From an uncultured beta proteobacterium (GTDB lineage Bacteria; Pseudomonadota; Gammaproteobacteria; Burkholderiales; Burkholderiaceae_C), in the NCBI GenBank assembly GCA_903823025.1, contig CAIJRK010000087.1:1-64000 (forward strand): a stretch of DNA of 64,000 nt. The letters are read 5' to 3'. The notes under the pieces were generated by a model. It was not told the DNA's origin. It searched no databases and was given only the letters and a program-made list of their open reading frames with translations. A program made the position numbers and the translations under genes. This document shows positions 47,528 through 58,894 of the stretch, piece by piece. Every line of letters begins with the position of its first letter. Position 1 is the first letter of the stretch.

Positions 47528-48621
47528 GAGGTTAATTCTTCACAGGCGGCCACGATTTGGGTAGCGGCCTCAATTTTTTCTAGTTTTTTAGCTTGTAACG
47601 CACACGCCAAAAGCGCGGAACGTGGTGTGTTTTGGAGCAGGTCGGCCAGTCCTTGTGGTGTCAACTCGGACTGCGGCACCAACCAGCCAGCGCCTTGGTT
47701 CACCAAAAAGCGGGCATTAACGGTCTGATGGTCGTCAACCGCAAACGGGAACGGCACAAACAAAGCCGCAGTGCCCACCGCCGCGAGTTCGGTCACGGTG
47801 CTGGCGCCTGCGCGGCAAATGACCCAATCGGCCTCGGCAAAGGCTTGCGCGGTGTCGTCAATAAAGGGGGTGAGTTGGGCTTGTACGCCAACGGCGGCGT
47901 AGTTGGCTTGCAGCGCCTCAATCTGTTTGGCGCCGCTTTGGTGAATGACCCCCGGACGCACCGCGACAGGAATCAGCGCCAGCGCCAGCGGCACGATGTC
48001 GTTCAAGGCGCGCGCACCCAGACTGCCGCCCACCACCAGTAACTGCAACGGCCCGCTGCGCTCGGCAAAACGTATTGCCGGATCGGGCACGCCCATGAAC
48101 GCGCTGCGCAAAGGGTTGCCCACCCAGCGGCCTTTTTTAATCACATCGGGAAAAGCCGTGAAAACGCGCGTGGCTATCTTTGCAAGCACTTGATTAGCCA
48201 TACCCGCTACTGAATTCTGTTCATGCAAGATCAGCGGTTTACCCATCAGCACGCTCATCAGCCCCGCCGGGAACGTGATGTAGCCGCCCAGCCCGACCAC
48301 CACATCAGGCTTGACGCGACGCAACACCTGAATGCTTTGCCAGCACGCGCGCAACAAGCGCCAGGGCAACCTCAACAACGCGGCGCGGCCTTTGCCCCGC
48401 ACGCCTGAAAAATCAATCGTCTCAAACGGGAAATCTTGCGCCGGCACCAGGCGGCTTTCCATACTCGGCGACTCGCCACCCAGCCAATGCACGCGCCAGC
48501 CGCGCTCACGCAGCGCTTGCGCCACCGCCAGCCCCGGAAAAATATGCCCGCCCGTGCCCCCGGCCATGACAAGCGCACAGCGTTGACGTTGCGGTGCTGA
48601 TGAACTCGCTGCTGGACTCAT
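47524..48621 (-). CDS. murG: Undecaprenyl-PP-MurNAc-pentapeptide GlcNAc transferase
   Basis: MurG, a GT-B glycosyltransferase of 365 residues, converts lipid I to lipid II at the inner membrane. It has the G-loops [17 protein letters not shown] and [15 protein letters not shown], the QSGAKQ region and [15 protein letters not shown] for UDP-GlcNAc binding. A short Ser/Ala/Gln-rich N-terminal extension precedes the first G-loop. Confidence 0.97.
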   Translation of the reverse strand: MSPAASSSAPQRQRCALVMAGGTGGHIFPGLAVAQALRERGWRVHWLGGESPSMESRLVPAQDFPFETIDFSGVRGKGRAALLRLPWRLLRACWQSIQVLRRVKPDVVVGLGGYITFPAGLMSVLMGKPLILHEQNSVAGMANQVLAKIATRVFTAFPDVIKKGRWVGNPLRSAFMGVPDPAIRFAERSGPLQLLVVGGSLGARALNDIVPLALALIPVAVRPGVIHQSGAKQIEALQANYAAVGVQAQLTPFIDDTAQAFAEADWVICRAGASTVTELAAVGTAALFVPFPFAVDDHQTVNARFLVNQGAGWLVPQSELTPQGLADLLQNTPRSALLACALQAKKLEKIEAATQIVAACEELTS

Positions 48622-49871
48622 ATGCGTCCTCCCTGCATCAATAATCTGTTTTCATAATCAATGCGCAACACCACGGCCAGCGCCACCAGGTTGACCAGAA
48701 TCGCCGAGCCGCCATAGCTCATGAGCGGCAAAGTCAGTCCTTTGGTTGGCAAAGCGCCCAGATTGACGCCGATATTGATGAAGGCCTGAAACCCCATCCA
48801 GATGCCTACGCCTTGCGCCACCAGTCCGGCAAAAACCCGGTCCAGCGCAATAGCCTGACGCCCGATTTGCATCAGGCGCCGGGTCAACCAAAAGAACAGG
48901 CCAATGATGCAGACCACGCCCACCAGTCCAAACTCTTCGCCAATCACGGCCAGCAAAAAGTCGGTGTGTGCTTCGGGCAGCCAGTGCAATTTTTCAACAC
49001 TGCCGCCCAACCCAACGCCAAAAATTTCGCCGCGCCCGACAGCAATTAACGAATGGGTCAGTTGATAGCCTTTGGCCAGCGCGTTCTCGTCACTCCAGGG
49101 GTCGAGGTAGGCAAAAATGCGTTCACGCCGCCACTCGCTTGAGGCGATCATCAGCGCAAAGGCCGAGACCAGCACCGTGGCAATCAAGAAAAACATGCGG
49201 GCATTGACACCACCCAAAAACAAAATACTCATGGCGATCACGGCAATCACCATAAAGGCACCCATATCAGGCTCCAGCAGCAACAAAACACCGACAACCC
49301 CGACGGCAACCCCCATGGGCAGCACCGCCCGAAAAAAACGCTCTTTGACCTCCATCTTGCGCACCATGTAGTCGGCGGCATACAACAAAACAGAAAATTT
49401 GGCTAGTTCGGAAGGCTGAAAACTCAACGGCCCTAATGAAATCCAGCGGCGCGCGCCATAAACAACTTTGCCAACGTGCGGAATTAATACCGCAACCAAC
49501 AGGGCAATAGAGATCAAAAAGAGCCAGGGCGCCCACTTCTCCCAAGTCCTCATCGGAATCTGAAAAGCCAGCAGCGCGGCCACAAACGCAATGCCTATCC
49601 ACAGCACATGGCGCAGCAAGAAATAGGTGTGGGTGTAGTTGGCAAATCGCGGGTTCTCCGGCATCGCAATCGAGGCCGAATAGACCATGACCAACCCCCA
49701 CGACAGCAGCGCCACCGTGACCCATATCAAGGCCTGGTCAAAGCCCATCTCGCGCGTGGGCTGACTGCCTGTTGCGGCGCGCCGCGCTGCGCCCAGGCGT
49801 ATCGGCAAGACCTCGCCGGGCTTGGTCAACGTGCCCCACCAATCCGACAGACGTTGTGCCGCTTCAATCAC
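48618..49871 (-). CDS. ftsW: Peptidoglycan glycosyltransferase FtsW
   Basis: A SEDS-family septal polymerase of 417 residues with about ten membrane segments. The N-terminal ~45 residues are cytoplasmic and longer than in E. coli. Family signatures include [40 protein letters not shown] and the C-terminal [17 protein letters not shown]. It works with FtsI, encoded upstream in the same transcript. Confidence 0.96.
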   Translation of the reverse strand: MIEAAQRLSDWWGTLTKPGEVLPIRLGAARRAATGSQPTREMGFDQALIWVTVALLSWGLVMVYSASIAMPENPRFANYTHTYFLLRHVLWIGIAFVAALLAFQIPMRTWEKWAPWLFLISIALLVAVLIPHVGKVVYGARRWISLGPLSFQPSELAKFSVLLYAADYMVRKMEVKERFFRAVLPMGVAVGVVGVLLLLEPDMGAFMVIAVIAMSILFLGGVNARMFFLIATVLVSAFALMIASSEWRRERIFAYLDPWSDENALAKGYQLTHSLIAVGRGEIFGVGLGGSVEKLHWLPEAHTDFLLAVIGEEFGLVGVVCIIGLFFWLTRRLMQIGRQAIALDRVFAGLVAQGVGIWMGFQAFINIGVNLGALPTKGLTLPLMSYGGSAILVNLVALAVVLRIDYENRLLMQGGRI

Positions 49872-51385
49872 AAAGCGCCCTCCATTTGAACGCCCGCAGC
49901 GCTGGCAATCTCGCTGACCGCTTCAACGAAGACACGGGCGCGGTGTTCGTAGTCATCAAACATATCAAAGCTGGCGCAGGCCGGTGACATCAGCACAGCA
50001 TCACCAGCGTGCGCTTTGGCATTGGCCAGCGTGACCGCGTGGGCCATCGACTCAGCGTCGATCAGCGGTACGCCCACATCCGCCAGCGCTGAACGAATCA
50101 GCGCCGCGTCCCGCCCGATCAACACCACCGCCCGCGCGTGACGGGCCACGACTGCTGCCAGCGGCGAGAAGTCTTGCCCCTTGCCTTCTCCGCCCAAAAT
50201 GACCACCACTTGACGATCAGCACCCAGACCGCTCAAGGCGGCCACCGTGGCGCCGACGTTGGTGCCTTTGCTGTCATCAAAAAACTCAACCTCATTGAAA
50301 ATGCCAATCGGTTGCACCCGGTGCGACTCACCCCGATAGTCGCGCAAGCCGTAGAGAATCGGCCCCAAGGCACAACCTGCTGCCGACGCCAGGGCCAGTG
50401 CGGCCAGGGCATTAACGGCGTTATGACGGCCCCGAATGCGCAAAGCATCAGCCGGCATCAGGCGTTGAATATGCAGCTCTTCGACCTCGTCTTTGCGTTT
50501 TTTGCGTGTCTCATCGGCTTCCAAAGCGCGCACCAGCCAAACCATGCCGTTGACCCGCTCAATGCCAAAGTCGCCTGGCCTCTGCGGCATATCTCCGCCA
50601 AATGTGACGTAAGGACGAACCTGCGGGCGCTGTAACTTGACACGAACCGGCGCTGGCAACATGGCCATGACAGCCGGGTCTTCGCGGTTAAGCACCATCA
50701 AACCTTGTTGCCCAAAAATATGCGCTTTGGCCCCGACATAAGCGGCCATGCTGCCATGCCAATCCAAATGATCTTGCGTCAGGTTGAGGACCGTGGCGGC
50801 GCTAGGCTCAAACGTTTTTTCGTCGTCCAGCTGAAAGCTCGACAGCTCAATGACCCAGACCTGCGGCAACGCATCCGTGTCCAGACAGGCCGACAAAGTA
50901 TCCAGCAAGCTCGGCCCGATATTGCCGGCCACCGCCACAGTTTTACCCGCACGACTAACCAGCTGCCCGGTCAGCGAGGTGACGGTGGTTTTGCCGTTGG
51001 TGCCCGTCACAGCCAAAACGTGGGGGGCGTAATCGCGCCCGGTTTTCAGGTGTTGCAGCGCTTGTGCAAACAAGGTCAACTCTCCGGCGACCCGCACGCC
51101 ATGCGCTTGCGCGGCATCGCTCACGCAGGCGATGTCCCGGGGCGCCAGACCTGGACTTTTGAAAACAGCGTCTTTATCGCCGCCTTCAACCAGCGCCGCT
51201 TCCAAGGCGCCGCTGACAAAGCGGGCACTCGGTACATCGTGCTGCAAAGCCGCTAACTGCGGCGGGTTGGTGCGGGTATCGGCCACGGTAACTTGGGCGC
51301 CGCAACGGGCGCACCAACGCGCCATCGCCAAACCGGACGCGCCCAGACCCAGAACGAGAACGTGTTGATCTTTCAAATAATCCAC
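49868..51385 (-). CDS. murD: UDP-N-acetylmuramoylalanine--D-glutamate ligase
   Basis: MurD, 505 residues, adds D-Glu to the peptidoglycan stem. It has [15 protein letters not shown], the P-loop [17 protein letters not shown] and [20 protein letters not shown]. It is slightly long owing to an insertion (~residues 295-312, [15 protein letters not shown]) that looks like a charged surface loop. Three bases separate it from mraY. Confidence 0.97.
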   Translation of the reverse strand: MDYLKDQHVLVLGLGASGLAMARWCARCGAQVTVADTRTNPPQLAALQHDVPSARFVSGALEAALVEGGDKDAVFKSPGLAPRDIACVSDAAQAHGVRVAGELTLFAQALQHLKTGRDYAPHVLAVTGTNGKTTVTSLTGQLVSRAGKTVAVAGNIGPSLLDTLSACLDTDALPQVWVIELSSFQLDDEKTFEPSAATVLNLTQDHLDWHGSMAAYVGAKAHIFGQQGLMVLNREDPAVMAMLPAPVRVKLQRPQVRPYVTFGGDMPQRPGDFGIERVNGMVWLVRALEADETRKKRKDEVEELHIQRLMPADALRIRGRHNAVNALAALALASAAGCALGPILYGLRDYRGESHRVQPIGIFNEVEFFDDSKGTNVGATVAALSGLGADRQVVVILGGEGKGQDFSPLAAVVARHARAVVLIGRDAALIRSALADVGVPLIDAESMAHAVTLANAKAHAGDAVLMSPACASFDMFDDYEHRARVFVEAVSEIASAAGVQMEGAL

Positions 51386-51388
51386 GTC

Positions 51389-52567
51389 TTACCTCAGCTT
51401 CAAAGTGGACAGACCAATCAGGCACAAGAGCATGGTGATGATCCAGAAACGAACGACCACCTGGGTCTCTTTCCAGCCGCTTTTCTCAAAGTGGTGGTGC
51501 AACGGCGCCATCTTCAAAATACGCCGCCCTTGGCCGTAGCGTTTTTTGGTGTATTTGAAATACGTGACCTGCAGCATGACGGACATCGCCTCGACAACAA
51601 AAATACCGCCCATGATGGCGAGCACGATTTCCTGACGCACGATCACAGCAATGGTGCCTAATGCGGCGCCCAGCGCCAGCGCGCCAACATCACCCATGAA
51701 AACTTGCGCCGGGTGGGTGTTAAACCATAAAAATGCCAGACCCGCCCCAGCCATGGCCGCACAAAAAATCAACAGTTCACCAGAGCCTGGAATATGCGGA
51801 AATAACAGGTATTTGGAGAACACCGAACTGCCCGTCACGTAGGCAAAAATACCCAGCGCCGAGCCGACCATCACCACCGGCATGATGGCTAAACCATCCA
51901 GACCATCGGTCAGATTCACGGCATTGCTGGAGCCCACAATCACCAAATAAGTGAGGATGACAAAGCCCAACATACCCAGCGGGTAACTGATTTCCTTGAA
52001 GAACGGCAAGATCAGATCTACTTTGGCGGGCAAACTTAAGTCAAAACCCGATTGCACCCAGGCAAAAAAGAGTTCCAGCACGCCCATGTTGGAACTCTCC
52101 GAAATACTGAACACGAGATAAAACGCAGCCACCAGTCCAACCAGCGACTGCCAAAGGTATTTCTCGCGTGAGGGCATTCCCTCAGGGTCTTTGTTCACCA
52201 CCTTGCGCCAATCGTCCACCCAGCCAATCGCCCCAAAACCCAGCATGACCAGCAACACAATCCAGACAAACCGGTTGCTCAAATCAGCCCACAGCAGCGT
52301 CGAGATGGAAATGCACATCAAAATCAACACACCGCCCATGGTGGGCGTGCCGCTTTTGCTCATGTGGGATTCCATGCCATAACCGCGAATCGGCTGACCA
52401 ATCTTTAATTCAGCCAGACGGCGGATGACAAAAGGCCCGGCGATCAGCCCCATCAGCAACGCAGTTAGCGCGGCCATGACGGCCCGAAGAGTCAGGTACT
52501 GAAAAACCCGAAAAAATCCAAACTCAGGGGTCAGTGTTTGCAGCCACTGCGCCAAAATTAACAGCAT
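51389..52567 (-). CDS. mraY: Phospho-N-acetylmuramoyl-pentapeptide transferase
   Basis: MraY, 392 residues and ten membrane segments, makes lipid I from UDP-MurNAc-pentapeptide and undecaprenyl phosphate. Catalytic motifs are visible: [14 protein letters not shown] (Asp pair), [14 protein letters not shown] and the [12 protein letters not shown] histidine motif. Its length is a little above the E. coli 360, from an extended periplasmic loop (~residues 165-190). Confidence 0.97.
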   Translation of the reverse strand: MLLILAQWLQTLTPEFGFFRVFQYLTLRAVMAALTALLMGLIAGPFVIRRLAELKIGQPIRGYGMESHMSKSGTPTMGGVLILMCISISTLLWADLSNRFVWIVLLVMLGFGAIGWVDDWRKVVNKDPEGMPSREKYLWQSLVGLVAAFYLVFSISESSNMGVLELFFAWVQSGFDLSLPAKVDLILPFFKEISYPLGMLGFVILTYLVIVGSSNAVNLTDGLDGLAIMPVVMVGSALGIFAYVTGSSVFSKYLLFPHIPGSGELLIFCAAMAGAGLAFLWFNTHPAQVFMGDVGALALGAALGTIAVIVRQEIVLAIMGGIFVVEAMSVMLQVTYFKYTKKRYGQGRRILKMAPLHHHFEKSGWKETQVVVRFWIITMLLCLIGLSTLKLR

Positions 52568-52582
52568 GAAGGCGTCCTGAAT

Positions 52583-54034
52583 TTAAAGCTGAACATGATT
52601 TTTTTCCTTATTTTCTTGTTTTTGTTCCGGGGCCATGATGGCCTCGACCACCCGCTCCATCTTCATGAATCGTGAACCTTTGACCAGCACACTGCCGACC
52701 TCGGGCAAGGCCGCCAGGACGGCGGCTTGCAGCGATTGATTGTCCGTAAAATGTTGGCCGCCAGCGCCAAAGCTTTCGCTGCTGGCACCCGACAAATCGC
52801 CCAGGGTGAACAGCTGCTCAATACCGAGCGTGCGGGCCAGTTGACCCGCTTGCGCATGGAATTCAAGGCCTTGATCACCAACTTCACCCATGTCACCCAG
52901 CACCAGCAGACGCGGCGCGGGCAACGACGCCAGTACATGCAGAGCGGCCTGAACCGAATCGGGGTTGGCGTTGTAGGTGTCATCGACCAGCGTGAGGGTG
53001 CGCGCGCCGTGTTGTACCGTGATTGCGCGCGAGCGACCTTTGACCGGTTCAAACGCGGCCAAGCCACGGGCTATCGCGTCCAGCGGAACACCGGCGGCCA
53101 GTGCGCAGGCCACAGCCGCCAATGAATTTTTGACGTTATGCAAGCCGGCAATGTGCAAAGCGTAGTGCAGCGCTCCAAGCGGCGTGTGAACCTCGACTTG
53201 CCAGGCGTCACCGGCCCAAACAGCTTGGCTGCTACGCACGTCTGCCGCATGGGTAGCGTCTTCGCCAACACAAAACTGAAGCACCTGACGCGGCCCGGCT
53301 TTAGCCTTCCACAGATCACGGTAAACGTCATCGGCGGGCAGCACCGCGACGCCGTCATCGGCCAAGGCCGCCAGCACCGATCCGTTTTCTTGCGCAACCG
53401 CCTGCACGGTGGCCATAAATTCAAGGTGCTCACGCTGGGCGTTGTTGACCAGCGCAACCGTTGGCTGCGCGATGGCGGCCAGTTGCGCAATTTCACCGGG
53501 ATGGTTCATGCCCAACTCAACCACGGCGAATTCATGGTGATGGCGCAAACGCAGCACGGTTAAGGGCACGCCAATGTCGTTGTTGAAATTGCCTTGGGTC
53601 GCCAGAAAGTTTTGCGGCTTGAAGGCGCGCAGGATGGCGGCAATCATTTGTGTCACGGTCGTCTTGCCGTTGCTGCCGGTCACGGCGACCAGCGGCAGTG
53701 TGAATTGCGCGCGCCAGTGAGTCGCCAGTGCCGCCAGCGCCAGCTTGGCATCAGCAACGACCAGACCCGGCAAGCCGGCAGCCATTAAACAGGCCTCGGC
53801 GTCGTCACCCTGACAAATAGCGGCGACGGCACCGCGCGCCTTGGCCTCTGCTAAAAAATGATTGGCATCAAAATGCGTACCCCGCAGCGCCACAAACAGA
53901 TCACCGGGTTCAATCGTGCGGGTGTCGGTGTGCACGCGCCGAAATGTGACTGCGCTGCTGTTGACGTCGGTCTCGACACAATACGCGGGTTTCAGCCACG
54001 CCAGCGCTTGCTGCAGCGTCATCATGTTACGCAT
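52583..54034 (-). CDS. murF: UDP-MurNAc-tripeptide--D-alanyl-D-alanine ligase
   Basis: MurF, 483 residues, adds D-Ala-D-Ala, completing the pentapeptide. It has VRRVHTDTRTIEPGDLFVALRG-like N-domain residues, the P-loop VTGSNGKTTVTQMIAAIL and LVDDTYNANPDSVQAAL. ATG 54034 follows GGAG at good spacing and overlaps the murE end by 8 bases. The C-terminal tail (EQKQENKEKNH) is charged and probably disordered. Confidence 0.97.
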   Translation of the reverse strand: MRNMMTLQQALAWLKPAYCVETDVNSSAVTFRRVHTDTRTIEPGDLFVALRGTHFDANHFLAEAKARGAVAAICQGDDAEACLMAAGLPGLVVADAKLALAALATHWRAQFTLPLVAVTGSNGKTTVTQMIAAILRAFKPQNFLATQGNFNNDIGVPLTVLRLRHHHEFAVVELGMNHPGEIAQLAAIAQPTVALVNNAQREHLEFMATVQAVAQENGSVLAALADDGVAVLPADDVYRDLWKAKAGPRQVLQFCVGEDATHAADVRSSQAVWAGDAWQVEVHTPLGALHYALHIAGLHNVKNSLAAVACALAAGVPLDAIARGLAAFEPVKGRSRAITVQHGARTLTLVDDTYNANPDSVQAALHVLASLPAPRLLVLGDMGEVGDQGLEFHAQAGQLARTLGIEQLFTLGDLSGASSESFGAGGQHFTDNQSLQAAVLAALPEVGSVLVKGSRFMKMERVVEAIMAPEQKQENKEKNHVQL

Positions 54035-55601
54035 CCAAATCTCCTGATGGCACCAGGGGTGAAACCCAGTGACTCAAGGCCAGGCGAACATGTTCAAAGT
54101 CAGAAAACGGCAAACGATGGCCCGCGATTTCCTGGTAATCCTCATGGCCTTTGCCCGCGATCAGCAGTACATCGTTGGAGGAGGCCAATGCCAGCGTTTC
54201 AGCAATCGCCCGCGCACGGTCGGGCTGCACCGTGACCGGCAAATGACCGATCAACCCCAGCAAAATTTGACAGATGATGGCGTCCGCTTTTTCGCGGCGT
54301 GGGTTGTCACTGGTCACCACCACACGGTCAGCATGACGGGCCGCCATGGCGCCCATCAAAGGCCGCTTGAGCGCATCGCGGTCGCCACCACAGCCAAAAA
54401 TGCACCAGAGTTGCCCGCCGCGCTGCGCCACCAGAGGCCGCAAAGCCAGCAAAGCCTTGCCCAAAGCGTCCGGCGTGTGGGCGTAGTCCACAGCCACCAG
54501 CGGTTGACCCGGCGCGCCCACACATTCCATGCGACCCGGCACGGGCGTCAAATCAACACACGACGCCACAGCAGCCGCGAGGGGCACGCCCTGCGCCCGC
54601 ATGGCGGCAATCACGCCCAGCAGGTTGGAGATGTTGTAAGTCCCCATCAGCTGGCTATGCAATGTTTGGCGGTCTGTGCCGCCCAGCTCGCTATCAGTCC
54701 AGTCCTCTATGACCGTAAAACGCATGCCTTGCGCGTCATAGCTGATGTCGCAAGCCTGCAGTCGTGCCGGGCTACCTTGGCAGGAAACGGTCCAGATATC
54801 AGGCAATTTTCCACTCAACTCGCTCGCCAGCGCGGCGCCCTGCACATCGTCAATATTGATCACCACCGACTGCAAACCCGGCCACTGAAACAAGGGCGCC
54901 TTGGCTTGCCAATAAGCTGCCATCGTGCCGTGATAGTCCAAATGATCTTGTGTGAAGTTGGTAAAAATAGCGGTGCGAATACGGCTGCCATCCAGTCGAT
55001 GTTCCTGCAGGCCAATCGACGAGGCCTCAACAGCACAGGCTTTGAGGCCGGCCTCGACAAAGCGTCGGTAGGTGTGTTGCAACAACACTGGGTCAGGCGT
55101 GGTCAAACCCGTCGCCACCAGTTGAACGGTGTCGCCTGGACGCTGGGTTTGCTGGGGGGCAGGCGGTTGTCCGATGCCTAGCGTGCCCACCAGGCCGCAA
55201 GGTATTGCGGCGACTTGTTTGAGATTGGACAAGGCCTGAGCAAGCCACCAGGCAGTCGAGGTTTTGCCATTGGTGCCGGTCACGGCCAGCACATCCAGAT
55301 ATTCAGAAGGGTGCTCAAAATAGGCCGCCGCAATCGGGCCGCTGGCCGCTTTGAGCGCCCGATAAGCGGAGACACAGTCGCTGTCAAAGACGAAGTCTTC
55401 AATCCCCGCCAGCTCCACCAGACAAGCCGTGGCACCTTGGGCCAGCGCGCTCGCTACATGCTGACGGGCATCAGTGGCAGCACCAGGCCAGGCGATAAAT
55501 CCGTCACCCGCCTGCACTTGACGGCTGTCTGTGCAAAGCGTGCCGGTGACGCGGCTTTGCAACCAATGCGCCGCCTCTAAAGGGGTTTGAAATATGAGCA
55601 T
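54027..55601 (-). CDS. murE: UDP-MurNAc-Ala-Glu--2,6-diaminopimelate ligase
   Basis: MurE, 524 residues. The P-loop [18 protein letters not shown] and the substrate motif SDNPRREKAD are present; the DNPR box marks meso-diaminopimelate specificity, as expected in a Gram-negative. Its start overlaps the ftsI stop by one base (TAATG). The product feeds MurF, encoded immediately downstream. Confidence 0.97.
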   Translation of the reverse strand: MLIFQTPLEAAHWLQSRVTGTLCTDSRQVQAGDGFIAWPGAATDARQHVASALAQGATACLVELAGIEDFVFDSDCVSAYRALKAASGPIAAAYFEHPSEYLDVLAVTGTNGKTSTAWWLAQALSNLKQVAAIPCGLVGTLGIGQPPAPQQTQRPGDTVQLVATGLTTPDPVLLQHTYRRFVEAGLKACAVEASSIGLQEHRLDGSRIRTAIFTNFTQDHLDYHGTMAAYWQAKAPLFQWPGLQSVVINIDDVQGAALASELSGKLPDIWTVSCQGSPARLQACDISYDAQGMRFTVIEDWTDSELGGTDRQTLHSQLMGTYNISNLLGVIAAMRAQGVPLAAAVASCVDLTPVPGRMECVGAPGQPLVAVDYAHTPDALGKALLALRPLVAQRGGQLWCIFGCGGDRDALKRPLMGAMAARHADRVVVTSDNPRREKADAIICQILLGLIGHLPVTVQPDRARAIAETLALASSNDVLLIAGKGHEDYQEIAGHRLPFSDFEHVRLALSHWVSPLVPSGDLDA

Positions 55602-57343
55602 TAAAGACTCTCCTCTTCTGCCTTGGCCACAATCTGTGGCTTAACGGCCATATCGGGCTGAACACCCATCATGCGCAGCGTCTGCTGCACCACTTCACTG
55701 AACACGGGCGCCGCGACCGCGCCGCCGTAATACTGCCCCGCTGTCGGTTCATCAATCATGACCGCGACAACAATGCGCGGTTTGTCAATCGGGGCCAGTC
55801 CCACGAACCAACCCCGGTATTTGCGATTACCCGCCGAGCCATAACCCTTGCCGATTTGTTTGTAAGCCGTGCCTGATTTGCCGCCCACCGAGTACCCGAT
55901 GGTTTGCGCTTTTTGGCCCGTGCCGCCCGGCCCTGCCGCCATTTGCAGCATCGCGCGAACCTGACCGGCTGTGCGCGGTGAAAAAACCGGCACACCGACA
56001 GCGTGCTCGGTATTTTTGAGCAGCGTGACCGGAATAATCTGCCCGTCATCAGCGAACACGGTATAGGAGCGAGCCATTTGAAATAAAGAAGCTGACAGGC
56101 CGTAGCCATACGACATGGTGGCCTGCTCAATCGGGCGCCAGGTCTTGTAGGGGCGCAACCGTCCCGACACCGCCCCCGGGAAGCGGACTTGGGGTTTTTG
56201 TCCAAATCCGGCATTGGAGAACAGCTCCCACATTTCACTTGCCTGCATTTGCATGGCAATTTTGGTGGTACCAACGTTGCTGGATTTTTGAATCACGCCC
56301 TCGACCGTCAGCACGCCATTGGCGTGTGAATCAGAAATTGTTGCGCCATTGATAGTGAGTCGGCCATTGCCCGTATCAATCAAGGACTGTGGCGTGACCC
56401 GGCCCGTCTCTAGGCCCAGTCCAATCGTAAAAGGCTTCATCACGGAGCCGGGTTCAAACGTGTCTGTCAGCGCCCGATTACGCAGCTGCCCACCGCTCAG
56501 GTTTTGTCGGTCCGAGGGCGAAAAGCTGGGGTAATTGGTCAGCGCCAGCACTTCACCAGTCACAACATCCAGCACGACCACGCTACCGGCTTTGGCTTTA
56601 TGCTGCAGCACGGCGGCGCGTAGTTTTTGGTAGGCAAAAAACTGAACCTTGCTGTCAATGCTGAGTTGAATATCTTTACCATCGGCGGGCGGCACGGTCT
56701 CGCCTACCGCCTCCACCACCCGACCCAAACGGTCTTTGATGACACGACGCGAGCCGTTACGCCCGGCCAGGTCGTCGTTAAAAGCCAGCTCAATACCTTC
56801 CTGACCTTTGTCTTCAACATTGGTGAATCCCACCACATGCGCGGACGCCTCGCCTTCAGGATATTGACGCTTGTATTCCTTACGCTGATAAATGCCCTTG
56901 ATGCCCAAGGCCATGACCTCTTGTGCAATCGGCTCATCGACCTGGCGCTTGATCCAGACAAAAGTCTTGTCCTCATCTTCCATGCGCTTATTCAGGTCTG
57001 CCAGCGGCATGTCCAGCAAACGCGCCATTTTTTGTAGTTTGACCGGGTCCCGATCCACATCTTCAGGAATAGCCCAAAGGGCACGGGCCGGAATGCTCGA
57101 TGCCAGAATCAATCCATTACGGTCCAGAATGCGCCCGCGATTGGACGGCAGCGCCAGCGTTCGGGCAAACCGCACTTCTCCCTGTTTTTGAAAAAAGTCA
57201 TTTGCAATGACCTGAATGTAGGCCGCGCGTGCCGCCAGACCGACAAACCCCAGCCCAATAGCGGCCACAATAAATTTGCTGCGCCACATGGGCGTCCGGC
57301 TCGCCAGCAGTGGGCTGGAGGTGTAAGCAACGCTGCGGCTCAT
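55601..57343 (-). CDS. ftsI: Penicillin-binding protein 3, septal transpeptidase FtsI
   Basis: A class B PBP of 580 residues. A membrane anchor (~22-42) is followed by the PBP dimerisation domain (NRGRILDRNGLILASS) and the transpeptidase domain: SVMK with Ser300 and Lys303, SSN in QKSSNVGTTK, and KSGT in VGGKSGTAYKQ. It cross-links septal peptidoglycan with FtsW. The start overlaps the ftsL stop by ATGA. Confidence 0.97.
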   Translation of the reverse strand: MSRSVAYTSSPLLASRTPMWRSKFIVAAIGLGFVGLAARAAYIQVIANDFFQKQGEVRFARTLALPSNRGRILDRNGLILASSIPARALWAIPEDVDRDPVKLQKMARLLDMPLADLNKRMEDEDKTFVWIKRQVDEPIAQEVMALGIKGIYQRKEYKRQYPEGEASAHVVGFTNVEDKGQEGIELAFNDDLAGRNGSRRVIKDRLGRVVEAVGETVPPADGKDIQLSIDSKVQFFAYQKLRAAVLQHKAKAGSVVVLDVVTGEVLALTNYPSFSPSDRQNLSGGQLRNRALTDTFEPGSVMKPFTIGLGLETGRVTPQSLIDTGNGRLTINGATISDSHANGVLTVEGVIQKSSNVGTTKIAMQMQASEMWELFSNAGFGQKPQVRFPGAVSGRLRPYKTWRPIEQATMSYGYGLSASLFQMARSYTVFADDGQIIPVTLLKNTEHAVGVPVFSPRTAGQVRAMLQMAAGPGGTGQKAQTIGYSVGGKSGTAYKQIGKGYGSAGNRKYRGWFVGLAPIDKPRIVVAVMIDEPTAGQYYGGAVAAPVFSEVVQQTLRMMGVQPDMAVKPQIVAKAEEESL

Positions 57344-57660
57344 GGCGTGGACCCCGGTACTTGTCCACCAACGGCATCTTTTACCGTGGACAAGGCGGCG
57401 CCAAGCGACATATAGTGCGTAATGGCAGGCGTCACAAGGCGCATTTGCAGGCGCTCCTGAGCCAGTTTTTCGATGCGTGAAGGGTTGGCCTGATCGCGTT
57501 TTTCTACCTGCAAACGCTCGTTATCGGTCTCGATACGACGCGCCTGTGAGCGCGCCTTATCAAGATCAGAAAACAGGCGACGCGACTCATACTGCACACT
57601 CACCAAGTACAAGGCACTGGCCAACACCGCCAACAGCAACACAATGCTGAGACGTGTCAC
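57340..57660 (-). CDS. ftsL: Cell division protein FtsL
   Basis: A small bitopic protein of 106 residues: a membrane segment at ~3-22 ([21 protein letters not shown]), then a leucine-zipper-like coiled coil (residues ~30-70, [26 protein letters not shown]). It forms a complex with FtsB and FtsQ. Position between rsmH and ftsI and ATGA overlaps on both sides confirm it. Confidence 0.93.
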   Translation of the reverse strand: MTRLSIVLLLAVLASALYLVSVQYESRRLFSDLDKARSQARRIETDNERLQVEKRDQANPSRIEKLAQERLQMRLVTPAITHYMSLGAALSTVKDAVGGQVPGSTP

Positions 57661-58598
57661 ACCGCCGTCCTTTGTGCCACACGCATGATGGCGCTGCGTG
57701 AGCGAGGGTTGCCCGCCACTTCAGCCGCACTTGGTTTGATGCGATTCAATGCTGTGAGTTGCATAATTTTGGGCGCAGCAAAAGGGGCGCGCCGGTCATA
57801 TTCATCCCGTGAGTGTTTGGCAATAAACTGCTTGACGATGCGATCTTCCAGCGAATGAAAGCTGATCACCACCAAACGCCCGCCCGGTTGCAATACCTGC
57901 AAACTGGCGGTTAGGGCTTGTTGCAGTTCCTCCAGCTCGCCATTGATGAAAATGCGAAAAGCCTGAAACGTGCGCGTTGCAGGATTTTGGCCTTTTTCAC
58001 GGGTTTTGACGATGTCGGCGACCAGCTTAGCCAGCTCGGTGGTGGTGGTCATCGGCCCGCGTTCGAGGCGACGCGCCACGATGGCTTTGGCAATCGGCCC
58101 GGCAAAGCGTTCTTCACCGTAGTCCCGGATCACCTCCGCTATTTTGTCCGCCTCGGCCATAGCCAGCCACTGCGCGACGCTTTGACCTCGCGTGGTGTCC
58201 ATGCGCATGTCCAGCGGGCCTTCAAAGCGAAAGCTAAACCCCCGCTCCGGGTTATCCACTTGCGGCGAGCTGATGCCCAGATCCAGCAACACCCCGGCGA
58301 CGCTTGCGGGTGCGAGTTCGCCCAAATGCGAAAAGCCCTGATGCCGAATAGAAAAGCGCGAGTCGTCAATACGGGCAGCTTCAGCCAAGGCCTCAAGGTC
58401 TTTGTCAAAAGCAATTAACCGCCCTTGTGGCGCCAGCTTGGAGAGAATCAGACGTGAGTGCCCGCCACGACCAAATGTGGCGTCCACATAGGTGTGCGTG
58501 CCCGCATCCAACTCATCGGGTTGTGTCGCCGGATTGTTGAGAAGCGCCTTGACGGCCTCATCCAACAAAACGGTCGTGTGTGTCCATGTGGTATCCAC
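57657..58598 (-). CDS. rsmH: 16S rRNA (cytosine(1402)-N(4))-methyltransferase RsmH
   Basis: RsmH (MraW), 313 residues, methylates C1402 of 16S rRNA. The N-terminus [14 protein letters not shown], the SAM-binding [13 protein letters not shown] and the [23 protein letters not shown] motif identify it. It starts 8 bases after the mraZ stop and overlaps ftsL by ATGA. Confidence 0.97.
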   Translation of the reverse strand: MDTTWTHTTVLLDEAVKALLNNPATQPDELDAGTHTYVDATFGRGGHSRLILSKLAPQGRLIAFDKDLEALAEAARIDDSRFSIRHQGFSHLGELAPASVAGVLLDLGISSPQVDNPERGFSFRFEGPLDMRMDTTRGQSVAQWLAMAEADKIAEVIRDYGEERFAGPIAKAIVARRLERGPMTTTTELAKLVADIVKTREKGQNPATRTFQAFRIFINGELEELQQALTASLQVLQPGGRLVVISFHSLEDRIVKQFIAKHSRDEYDRRAPFAAPKIMQLTALNRIKPSAAEVAGNPRSRSAIMRVAQRTAV

Positions 58599-58606
58599 CG
58601 CTGCCT

Positions 58607-58894
58607 TTAGAAAGAGAAGTTCCTGAATATGTCGGGCCTATCGCCCTGCATGACCTGTGCCTCTTGGGCGTTATAAAAAATGCGTTTTTGCCACGGGATG
58701 CACAGCGCTGGCGTCGCCACCCGTTCTCGCCATTGTTTGCACTGAGGGCGCGAAAAAACCATCAGGCAACTGTGGTGATGTTGCGTGATGGTGAGCGGGT
58801 CGGAGACGGCGGTACCAAGCGCGTTACGGTATCGGGCTGGCGCTGACCGCCGACCCTTGGCATCCAGATTGAGTGATGAAGCTCCTTGAAACAC
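58607..58894 (-). pseudogene. mraZ: MraZ remnant with internal in-frame deletion
   Basis: From GTG 58894 the product begins VFQGASSLNLDAKGR, the hallmark start of MraZ, and ends [10 protein letters not shown], its hallmark end. It has only 95 residues instead of ~142. The sequence jumps from WQKRIF to YNAQEAQVMQG, so the second AbrB-like half-domain with its own D-x-x-G-R motif is missing, about 47 codons in frame. The first half also carries unusual changes (PQCKQW, QHHHSC). MraZ normally forms an oligomer that binds repeats before its own operon; this copy is unlikely to do so normally. The reading frame is intact, so the gene may still be translated. Confidence 0.8.

Noticed and set aside
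54069-55181. 370-codon open frame opposite murE
   Set aside because: It lies wholly within murE, is His/Arg/Gln-rich as expected of an antisense shadow, and has no recognisable motif.
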